Of a DNA stretch of 54,877 bases, positions 1 through 11,800 are shown piece after piece (the stretch's first letter is position 1; every line of letters begins with the position of its first letter). Position numbers and translations under genes: made by a program. The stretch comes from Lingula anatina (Eukaryota > Brachiopoda > Lingulata > Lingulida > Lingulidae), in contig NW_019776000.1 of the NCBI RefSeq assembly GCF_001039355.2, positions 87,182-142,058 on the forward strand, in the 5' to 3' direction. The notes under the pieces are model-generated. The model saw only the letters and a list, made by a program, of their open reading frames with translations, did not search any database and was not told where the DNA came from.

Positions 1-1479
1 AGTTTCATTTTACTTTTAAGATATGGTTCAAGGGTTTGCTTCATGCCGTCAGAATGGCCTGAACGGAACATATTCTTCAGAAAACATGCCCAACTAACGA
101 TATCTTTATCCAAATACACAAATTAAAAGCTCATTTTGTAAATTTTTGGCTTTAAAAAACGTCCTATTTGCTCGGCCTGGGAGTTAATGAGCTACGTGGT
201 CACGTGGTCCAATGACGACAATCGAGCCACTGGAGAACAGAGCGTGCTTAGCTGTCAAACTGAGCTGCATTGTCTACCTGTAAGATGACTTCTCTGGCTT
301 CTGATAAAAGTTTATACTCATTCAAATCTCTTACCCGAGGGGTCTAAATCCTCGTGAAGCTGNCACGTTTTCTTCCACGGAAGCTTCAAGATACCCTGAG
401 AGCAATTTCTTTTATTAATGTTCGCGACCGTGTTTGAACTTAATTGTTTAAGTATTGATATTTAACGTCATTTACAAATACCAATAAAATAACCCCATGA
501 AATAAATGAGATATATTGAAAAATATGAAAGCCCACCAAGACGAGTTTCATACCTGTTATTACCTGGCTTGGGAATTGCAGCGGTGCATAATTAACAGGT
601 TTGTTGTAAACGAGCTTTTGGTCAACTACAATGCATTTAAAATGCATCAGCAATCAGTAAGTTTGCCAACTGATGACAGTTAATCTGAAAGACTACCAGC
701 TCTTGATATGATCTAAACCACCTGAGGTGACCATGATCTAGAGCATCGCAACTATTGTCACCGAAGTTAGTAAGTAAGTCACGGAAGACCGTCACAGACA
801 AAGAAAGATTGTCAACGAGAGCTGCAATTTTGGTGAATCCCACGGCAACACACCGAGGCATAACGAAAATTCCTCAACTCCGTTCAACACAACTTTCCTT
901 AACTTCTCCGTCTGTATGCACCTGCAGCTCAGTTGAGTCTCATAGACCTTTATCGTGATTGTCGTCACAGTACCACGTGACCCAGATCTGTTGCTTCATT
1001 TTTGCATATTGAGGTGAGGTTTACTAAAACGCTTTTTTTTCTACTAATAGATTGTTTTTATAATTTTTAAATGGCGGGGATCGATTAAAACATACCTCTA
1101 GTGTATAGATTGAGTGCTGTATCTTCAAAATTCGAGAAATGGATTTTTACATGAACATTGTCCTTTCATTATATGAATCAGCACATGCAGAATTTGTAAA
1201 GTACATTTTAAAATTTTTCTAACTGCATCTAATTTACTTGTATGAAATCTAGAAAACAGATTTATAGATCTCAATTTTCTAATTGAACATAAATAAAATA
1301 TACAATATGTTGTGATGAAATGATAATCATCCAGGAATTATTTTTATTTATATATTTTAATTATTTATTTATTTTTTGTTATACAGAGATGTTACAGTCA
1401 TATTTTGTTGGCACTTAAAAATTTTACAAATAAATTATTTCATTAAAGCAGCATTCTACACATTCTAATATTTTCACAG
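1..1479. other. Left edge, no confident gene
   Basis: I could not assign a gene here. If the caspase-like exons at 1480-2364 belong to a longer gene, this may be one of its introns. A compact E-box and CCAAT cluster lies near 185-215 (two overlapping ACGTGG motifs and CCAATGACG), which looks promoter-like. On the minus strand an open frame starts at 861 and reads MPRCVAVGFTKIAALVDNL and onward. A second open minus-strand stretch near 535-600 is followed by a plausible donor. The two cannot be joined in frame, so neither is called. Base 363 is N. From 1021 to 1470 the sequence is simply AT-rich. Confidence 0.4.
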
Positions 1480-2364
1480 GCAGATGAGGAAATTATCTTG
1501 CCTATCATAGAAAAAGCTAGAAGATTATACGTGGAAAAAGGTCCAAGACTTGCGACAAAGCCTCAGCCATATCTTATTCCAGCAGAGGCCAATATATTGG
1601 TTGTGCACTCAGTCATTCCAAGTAGGTGTACATTTTACCACTGTTTTTCTATTGAATTCCTGAATTGGTACCCAGACCATTGAAATTCAAGAATAAATTT
1701 ACCATTGATGCCCCCACCCTTCTGTCAACTATTATTTGTTCCTACCACTCTGGAGCTGTGGGTTTCAGCTGGGACAGTGACCTGTTAGTACGTGTGTTCC
1801 TCTAATGCATTTAATGGTACTTTGCCAAAATTGATACCGGAACACCTCAGATGTAAGGTCTACTGATAATGGAATTTTTGTTCAAAATTCTTTTTAAAGC
1901 GATCACTAAAATTATTCAGTGTCTTACAGGGCACAAATTTTATTTATCCAAGTCAACTTTGGCTCAGAGACTAGGATAAATAAAATAATGTAAAAATATC
2001 AAAATCATACATTTTTTTTTTTTTTTCATTTTCAGGTGACTGGTCTTGGTCATGGGAAGGAGCAAGCAATGAGGACTACTGCTTTGTAGAGGGCAGCACT
2101 ACAGAAAATAAACTCCAAAAAGATCAGAAGAAACAGTTATCTTGTTTTGTTCATCACCTGTGCAAAGTATTGAGTGAAGCTGGACGTGAAGCCGACCTTC
2201 AGTCTATGTTGACACAGGTTCGTGGTAGAGTTGAGAAGGATGTTCTGACATACTTAAGGTTGTGGGAAGGAGGAGAACACGGCTACCTCTACGATATGTG
2301 TGACCTTATTCCTTACATTTCATCTAGCTTGCTCAAGGACGTTTATTTTCACAAGACCGAGTGA
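1480..2364 (+). CDS. Caspase-like protein, 3' exons only
   Basis: Two exons, 1480-1621 and 2036-2364, join in phase 1 and give 156 codons including the stop. The first follows a TTTTCACAG acceptor and the second a TTTTCAG acceptor. The product resembles the caspase p10 small subunit: a strand reading AEANILVVHSVIP aligns with the family's ADILVAYSTxPG, followed by WSWSWEG. Then SCFVHHLCKVLSEAG matches the conserved SWFIQxLCxVL helix, and DLQSMLTQVRGRV matches the following helix. Caspases are cysteine proteases of apoptosis and immunity. The catalytic His and Cys lie in the p20 subunit, which I could not find in the preceding 1.48 kb. The 5' part is therefore either outside the window or missing. 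The Trp in SWFIQ is Cys here and there is an insertion before it, so the protein is divergent. The tail runs convergently toward PGAP1. Confidence 0.7.
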
Positions 2365-2870
2365 CAGCAGCAGTTTTCTTTGTATAAAATGTATTTCAAT
2401 GAATTTTATCTTGAAACATTTCAAAATGTGGTCACTAAATTGTACTAGAGGAAATATGATGGTCACAATTGTCTCATATTCTCTGGCAAACAATTATTCT
2501 GTACTGCACATGGAAGCTGGTGCTCAGATATGACAAAAAGATGGTTATAAGAAAATATCAAAATCATGTTTAAACTATTTTTAAATATTATTAATATTAT
2601 AATTAGTTATAATTCAAATTCCATGGTACATATTAATTTAATATCAATGTGTCTAAAATTTAAATCACTGATGGAGACAATATCCTGTTATAACATATAC
2701 TACTTAATTTCTCTAACTGTTACAATTCTTTTGTTTTAATAAGCCAACAGAAAACTAAACATGATTTGCAGCACACCATATGATTATGAATAAAAATTAA
2801 CAAATATATAATGATTTGTGGAAGTTTGCTACTTGATCTTGGAGCTAATTAGACGTGAACGTCCTGTTCA
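2365..2870. other. Convergent 3' intergenic stretch
   Basis: An AT-rich gap between the stop of the caspase-like gene (+) and the stop of PGAP1 (-). It should carry the two 3' UTRs. An AATAAA at about 2789 on the plus strand could serve the caspase-like transcript. I see no further coding signal. Confidence 0.5.
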
Positions 2871-5800
2871 TCAGTCTGCCTTCTGTTTATGTTGAACTGG
2901 CGGTACTCTCTGTTGAACCACCTGAGCCAGTCCCAGCAATCCTAGCATTATCACAATGAAGTATGGAATTCTATAGATGGACTCCACAGCATACATTAGC
3001 ATGATCACTGTAAGCAAGTGCATCACAGAGGAAACCCACTTGTATATGGATCTAAAATGGGAATAAAGTATACGGTCTGAGACTTGCTTTAGATTGGCAT
3101 GATGGTCACTCCAACAGATCAATCTTGACTCAATCTTACCTAATTTCAATTATTAATTTAGCGTTATGCTAAGTGTAGTCTAATTTGGCTTTGGTAATGT
3201 AAACTGCTTGACTGTTTTTTTTTTTTTTTTTTTAAATCAATCTAGTGACTGTCATGAAATTTTAGAATTTTAAAATTAATCTAGCTTCTAATATATATTT
3301 CATTCTTGAGTGAGCCCAGCTGCTGAGACAAATTTTTTCAGAAAGGAAACAAATTTCTGTTTTGGCACAATTTAACAATCTGGAAGAAAAACCCTTACCT
3401 ATTCAAAGAAGTGTGATTCCCTAAATCTATCATAAACATCACCCCAGTAGCAGCAAGTGCTGTGAGACTAGAAGGATCATGCATCAACTTGTTGGTATAT
3501 CTGAGGTAGATAATAAGGGTAAAACGAGATTACCTATGGTAAACTGTCAAATTTAAGTCTACTTTGGTACCAATTTTATCAAATCAGTTAAACTTATGGC
3601 ACTTGTATTAAAATAATTTTTCAAAATTATATTTGGTTGTAACTCTTTGCAATAATGATCTCTGAGCAAATTTAATCTAATAGTATGACACATTTTCATT
3701 GCTTGTTAATTAGTTCAAATGGTAACACAGTATTACATTCATTTAACTTGATTGTGAAACGTACTCACCGCAAATTTTTTACCCAAACTATAAATGCTGG
3801 AGAATTTAAAATATACAGAACCATCCAGACTAGCAGAAGACTAAAATGGAGATTGTACTGTCTTGTGGCACCTTCTCGATCATCTGACACGCGGCTCTCA
3901 ATGGAATAGTAAAGCACCTGAGAAAATTTAAAACGGTTCTAAAGCACTTCAGGAATTTAAAAGCAATTTTCTGTTATCCAAATATGAAAATGGATGTGCA
4001 CACAGCAGATGAGTTCTTCTAATACCATAATTGTTATTATTATTATTTAATCGAACATTCTGCCATAATATCCATTTTCTGACATTGGTTTCTCCTTGTT
4101 TCACTACATACCAAATAGGTTTTTGCTTATCAATAAATAATATTGAAATACTAAACAATTTAACAGCACTTTCATTACTCTTCATTATTATTTTATTAAT
4201 AATTTATCAATCTAAAATGTTTCATGTAAAAATAATTTACCTTAATAAGAGCAATCATATACAGTATCTGAAGACCCAAAGCACCACAATGGAAGTAAGC
4301 GGCATAGGCAGCACCCAACAGTGCAGGGTACTTTAGGAAGCTCAAATATATAACTGGTCTAAAAATCCTGTAAAATAAAACAATTCCATGAATGCAAAAT
4401 GTTTTGCTGGGGGAATGTCAATTCAAAACTTATTCCCATATTTAATATTAAAATGACCCATGCTTAAGTAGACACCTCTGCTTTAATAGAGCCCCCATAA
4501 TATTCTTAAAAATCATAAATAGAAGCCCCAATACTGTTTAAAAATAATCCCCCTGCTTTGATAATAACTCCCATGTGACAAGATAATAATGTCATAATAT
4601 CAGACTGACACTGAAATAAGTTTTGCATGTTTTGTATTGCTAAAAAAATTGAAGCCCTTATATGAATAGAGGACCTAATTTTAATAGAGAACTCCCTTCC
4701 AAATTTTTGAACTTTAAAAGAGTCCAGGTATGCCATTTTGTGAAATATGGTGAATGTGAATGCTACTTAGTAAGAGGAGTTGACGACATTGCCATTTAAA
4801 AATTCATACAATTATAATACCATTATATTATCATTATTAGTTGAAGTATTAACAGTAATATGAACAATAACATAATTATATATATATATATATGCACACC
4901 TTAGTAGGAGTTCTGCTATCCTGCCTATGACAGCAATGGTGGCTGTGATGACCCAGACATTGACCACCACAATGGCCGTCGCAAGGAGATACAGAACAGG
5001 TCCATGGAGAGTGTGCCAGGAGATGTCCTTCTGGTCAAGTGATATATGGTCATTGTCAGGGATACCCAGGCCAACCAGCTGCTCATACACTGATGTAATT
5101 CTGTAATGTTTTTAAATAGACATTAAAACTGCACTTTAGGCTGTTACCATAGAATTGTCTGTATTATTCTTTACATCAAGTGACATTAGTTTCTATAATC
5201 CTGACCGTTTTGAGATATCTATCAAATGGTTTTAGGCTTCATATAAGGAACAGTAATACAAGATTTTAAACTGTGTTTTACATTTTTTTTCAAGTTAAGA
5301 AAGTCATACTAGCAATTTTTTTTTATTCCAACTTGTAGTATAGTACTACTTTAATTATTATACCTTATTTTTAAAAAGTTTACTCTGTAGAGAGCAACAA
5401 ATTTCGTGTCCCTGTGAAATTAATCATTCTTTAATAAAAAAAATTTTAATAAATAAAATATCAATTATTCCAAAAATCTTAATAAATAATTAAAATAAAT
5501 CGGCAAACAACCTAGCTATTCTGGCCAGTATGCCTGCTATAAGCACTACTCTCCATGACTGTCCATATGTTCCCAATGCATACAGGAATGTAGGGCAATC
5601 TCCATCTAAAAATATATTGAAAAAATACTTTCAATGGATATATTAATTGGTGGACCTCCCAAAAAAGGAAAAAAATTATGTGCATTTTTGGGCTTCTCGA
5701 TACAAAAGTATGAAACTTGAACAAACTGTCAGAGCAGGATGAAATAAATTTTAAAAAAATTAGGAATTAATAAAACAGAAATATTCATCAAATGGCTTGA

Positions 5801-8800
5801 GCAATATACATCATCTCATCATTCTTACAAAGCCCTGAATAAGTGCTATCAGTAGATCCTTTTCTAATAAAGAGCATGGCACTTTCACCAAGGCTGATTT
5901 TGTTTGCAAATTTCATCAATTGCTATCAATAATTCACAGGTGTGTTCATTAGGAATTCTTTGTATCACTTGCACTGGCCACTTAATACAAGGTGCCTATA
6001 AACTATGAACACTTACCAGATATCACGAAGTATAACTTACTAAAAAATAATTTTAATATAAATCTTGCAAAGTACAAACTGTGTATCACAAATGGTGTTA
6101 TTTGTTAATTTCTCAATTAAATAAAAGGTGGTTCAATTTATTTCATTAAAATATACATTTTGCCAATTTGTGCAAACTTTTGGAACACCCCATAGCTTTA
6201 CAATGCAAGCAACTGGCTGGTCAATATCCCACAGCTATTTACTGAGGCAGAAGTGCTGAAATATCATTGACCAAGGTGTCACTTCATCCAGGGGCAACAT
6301 GCTGTGAATATACAACTTAAGGTAAATTCCTTGTGAAATTTAGAGATTAGATAGAAATTAAGAGATTATTTGCAGATTTGGAAATTACAGTAGGCGCCGA
6401 TTACCTGTCAATTTGACTGTAACTTAAATTATCATTTAACTCCTAATTTTGTAGAATGGGTTTTTTTAGCTTAAATGTCCTGTTTAAATATCCAAGGATC
6501 TAATAATACAGCCAGGCAGGTAAACTACAATTGGTTATTAACTGGCAAAGAATGATAAAATAGTGTCTATATAATATAAAACTTTAATGCAGGAAATTTA
6601 TGATGAATTTAAAAAATCAAAATGAATTATTCGGAAAAACACACAATTTCTACCTGGTTTACCAAGGCACTTGAGTTGATATAGCAAGGCCATCAAAATA
6701 TTTGCCACAATGTATGATGGGAGGAGCAGGGCATAGAAACGCACATACTGAAAATAAAAGAACTTGTTTTAAAATTGGATATTTGATACACTAGGCTGAA
6801 AGGAATAAATGTTGATGTTACAGGTAAGATATCAACATTACCCAGCAAACTGAAAATGTCCTGTGGAGCACCTTCTCATATAATCACTTCTAATTAGTTA
6901 TCTTTTTGACAGACTGTCCAAGGAAGTGTACTGGCTTACAAAATAGATTTTATTAGTTATTACACAGGGAATATCTATACCCAAACAACAATGCAAACAA
7001 ATTTTTCTAAAGAGATGTATTTTCTTTGTTCACAGAAATAGCAATGTGTTCAACTAACCAATTGCAAATTGCTTATAATCAGTAGCACTATCAATAAAAA
7101 TCTGAAATCAAAATTGCCAAAATTACTTGATCCTAAACATTGTATAAAAAGTTCCGTTTTAACGTCATTCAATTCTAAAATCCATTTTGTCAGCATCAAT
7201 ATAGACAGCACAACAATACAGCTATTGAGTTTGTTTTTAAAAAAATCAAATATGACTGTCAGCAGTCAGTTACTAATCAAACAGGCCTTATAATTAATGT
7301 TTACAATACGATCAATGATAGAATGATACACTATATCTGAAACTCGTAGGTCGCTTGTGAAGACACTGTATTGACATTGCGATAAGCGTCAGTGCAAAAT
7401 AAATTCAGCGTTAGTTGGACCAACAGACATCACAGGCAGGAAGGAGAGAGAGCTGATTTGAGCTTGTGTCTATGATGTGCGCAGCATGTGAGTTGCCAAC
7501 CACTTATATTTAACAACAAAACTGAATCTGATAATTTGTTTTCATTTGAAACCACCATATTTGCTCAGTAGTAGGCATTTTGTATTTGCACTTGTCTGTG
7601 GTAGCCACTTTTCTGTGCACTGACGTGAAAATGCATTATCCAGGCAGCAGAGATTTGTTTGATTTTGTCTACAGTTACGGCTTTTATAATATTGAATGTA
7701 CAACCAGCATCAGCCGAGGCTAACAAAATACTGCATTAATTTTACTCCCTGGGTACCGTATAGCACTGATTACTTAAAGGTAATTTAAGCCAAACGGTTA
7801 GATACAACAAACAGATGCTAAAAAGGAGAAAAAAAAACAGCTTGAATAATATTGAATGTATAGCCAGTGTCAATGAGACTAATGAAATGCTGTGTTAATA
7901 TAATCCCTACATTCCATGGAAATGACGTTTAAAGGTAACCCAAGTCAAACTAGAAGAGAAAACAGAGGTGAAAAAAACTGAGGAACTCTTGACACAGCAA
8001 TGTCAATCTACCTTATTTCCAGTGATTACTAACCACCATTGAATTTATTATTAAAAACCTTTACTCCTTGTGGAAATCAAACTGAACTGGGCAAACATAG
8101 ACACACAGTTGGCCAACCATAAACAGTTGCACACAAATGCTTAATGCATGTAATGGGGGGTATTTACACTTTACAAATTGACTGCACTATTCAGTTGTAT
8201 TTTCACTACAAATAGACTGGACAATGCAATGATATGGATTGATTGATCTTAGAAAACCCACTCAAGGTGTTTTCCTTAGCTACTCCCCTGGGTCGATAGG
8301 CACAGAGATGAAGCACAAAGTTTTGTTGGGTGTCATTTTTCTACAGATTTGACTCTTGGTATCTTTACAACAGAAAATGTAAGAATGTCAGATCACCAGC
8401 CAGGGTTTTTCAACCTTAAAATCACAGTGAGTATTTTGGACAATGCAAGTTAAATGTGAGTATCTTTCATTGATTCATTTTTGTAACTGGAGTAAGTGAA
8501 GTGTTCTCTAGCTATGAAAATAATGCATAATTGAAAGTGTTAAAGCTACTTAATCCCCTACTGTAACCAAATGGCTGAGGAAAAAAGCACAAACCATGCC
8601 ATATTTCCCTTCATCTGTCTAATTACTCAACAAAAATGTTTTTAATGCATGAATTTTGCCTGAACTCATATAACTACTGTGTATATATGGATACAAAAAT
8701 TTTAGTGTTAGGCAAAACAAAATGAAACAGGCTGTCATACATGTATGCCGTGCAAAGAAAAGAAAAAGGTGGAGTTTAATGTAAGCATACGTACAAAACT

Positions 8801-11800
8801 GGTAGCACCCCTGAAATCTTCTGTGACTACTAGGTAATTTTATCTCCATATGCTGGTTAGATAATATCTCATGTAAGATGACATGATTTTCCATTCTTTT
8901 TCAAAACGAGATATATTTTATGTAACTATGAATGACTTAAATCACGCCAGTTTGAAAAGACCACAACCTGTCGGTAAACAGTCTACAAGATAAATGATAA
9001 ACTCAATAAATAAAGTTCATGTTTATCAAATATTGTTGTCACAACAAACCAATATTACTATTGCAAATAAAGTGTGTGCTTTGCCAAAAGACAGGGAAAT
9101 GATGAATCAAACTGTTAAGTCAAAACAACTCACATAACCAGTATGCTCTTACATATTATGTTAGGATACCTTTTGATCCAGCCAATATAAAGTTAACCTA
9201 TTTCTTTTCATATTTCAAAGAGATCAAAATGTTGAGTCAAATCTATAACTGTTACAATTGATAGCATACTGTTTTATCTATCATTTCTTTAATTTCATCA
9301 AATTTGTCATAAAAAAAAAACTAACCTCAGGTGGGGCGACAATATTCTTTTTCTAAACTAAACATATTCTAAATAAGCAACAAATCATCTTATGACACTT
9401 ATTAAATTTTACTGTAAAATATCAAAATAATCATGTTTTTCTTCATTACAGGGACGACACAGACATAAAAAGTATGATTTCTTCAAGACCTCAAACATCG
9501 AAGGAACTGGTGGCCATAAAAACAAACCGTTACGACGCTCTAACTCCAATGAGAGGAATCGCCAAGGAGAAAAACGTCAAATTTCACAGCAACATTGTAC
9601 AAAAAGAGGAAACTTACAGGAGTAAATTGCTGGAAACCTGTGCCCCCGAATACAACGCAGGTCGCTTGAGTGCTGCTAGAGTCTTGGAAATCGACACCTG
9701 GAGACAGGACGTGGAATCTCCCCTGCATCCAAAGAGACTACACTGCCACAACTGTCAAGCCAAGCAAGAGAAGCTTGTGTTTCTCAAGGATATCCCCCCT
9801 CCCACTCCTTGCCCTACAAATGCCAGCCAAGCTTCAACTTTTGTCCCCACTAGCTCAGTTACCAGGTTTAAAAGCTCTACATGGCCAAAGCGACTTGGGT
9901 CAAACAAACAGCTGGAGGCCTTAAAAAACAGACTTGCTGATGTGTCTCTTCATTACACAGATATGAGGCAAAGTGTAGAAAATGGTTTCAAACGAAAAAG
10001 ATCTCCCACCAAAAATGAGATTGAGTATGACATTCGGTTGCAGAGGCCAGACAGCGGTTTTCCAGCAGAACACATTTCCTCAAGTGACTCCGAGATTGAG
10101 GTTAAAACAAAAACTCAGAAAAGTATGCGGTCTCATTCAAACTCTCTTCTTCACGTGACCTCTATTGATGACTGTCGGATGTCGCACAGAAAATCACCCA
10201 GGAGAGTTCTAAGTGCTCATCCTGTCAGCAGACGTAGAGGAGATAGTGGAAAACGTGCGGGTACTTCTCCCGGGTTGAAATATTTTCACCAAGGCAGCAG
10301 CAATTCAAGACCGCAAAGTGTAGGTACTGTAAGTACAAGCTTTAGCATTGGTGGACAGAGCGATCACACTTTACGACAGGGCAGTGGCAAATCTGGCATT
10401 TCCAGTGCCATTTCAAGACAAATTTCTACAGTAACTGAGCCAACCACTGCTGCAGACACTTGCAATAATGCAGCAGTGGAAAAGGCATTTCAAAACTTAC
10501 TTAGCAGTCATGAAATTGTACATAACACTGCAAAGAGAGGACTTTTCAAATATGAAAAATTTGCCTCGAAAAAATGTCAATTCAAAGAAGAATCTGAAGG
10601 GTTTAAAAAGAGAAATGCTGAGCTGCATGCTTATATAGAAAGTGCAATCATCAACAAAACATTATCAAAGGACAAAGATGGTGCGTCTGCTGGCAAAACG
10701 CGAAGGAGACCAAGTTCAGCAGGAAGTATTTCCTCAAACAGATCAGACCAATCAGGAATTACCTTCAAAGTGAGACCAGCAACATCTGACAGTAAAAAAC
10801 CAAAAGACACCTCATCAGTAAAGTCTAACAAAAAAGGTCCAGTCAAAAAGCAATTTTTGGAAACTCTTTTGGATTTACAAAGTGAGATAGACACACTAGA
10901 TAATGAGGAGTCAATGCAAAACTAGATTTTTTTAAATATGTCTTTCGAAAAATTGAATCAAAGACAGCCAACAAGGACCATGCTGTACTATATACACAAC
11001 TGAAGAATTTTATCCTAGGGGATTATCATGAAGTGGTATTTTAAATTTATCTTTAGGATTTAAACCCCAATGCAAATTCCTTCAATGTTACTACTGGGTT
11101 AATCTGAAAATCAAACAGTTTGACAATAGTGAGGCAAGTTAGATGAATGACCTGGAGAGTTCAATAATGTTGTTTCCATGTACCACGATACTGTTCTCTT
11201 TACAGTTAGGCTCAGATTACAAGTAACAAATTGCTGCCAATTATTTTTTTGGTCTACATGTCATTGGCTTGAAGAGACTTCTTTGAGGAGGAGAAGGGCC
11301 TTGCTACTTAAATTTGAGGAGAACATAGTGGTCTTGGCACATAAAAAGAGCAAAAATATGTGTCTACTGCAATGACTTACTTGGCTATTAATATTACAAA
11401 TGACACTGTGCAATTGTATAATTGTTTGCTCAATACTGATATTTATCAAAAATGTATTAGTCAAAGTTATAGATGTCACTTAATTTCAACGACGGGCTAT
11501 GCAATTCATATCTGACTAAAATATAACATGACTGTTCAGTAGTCACATTTTCTTCTAAACGTTATCTGTTATTGAAGAAATCACTTTTCAGTTAACAAAG
11601 TGCATGCAATTTATATTGCAGCTATAATGAGTGTTCTTTATTCTGAATATCCACTAAGAATGACTACTTTAAAAAAGAAATTCAGAATAACATGTTTAGT
11701 CAGGAATAATGTTATTGTGCAATAATATACCGATATGATCAATTCAGGGTGAAAGTCAGAAAAAATCAATTGTCATTTATGTATTGGTGAACAAAGGAAG

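Noticed and set aside
637-861. Minus-strand ORF starting MPRCVAVGF as a first exon
   Set aside because: It looks mildly coding and has a plausible upstream leader, but no splice-compatible partner exon was found and no family is recognised.
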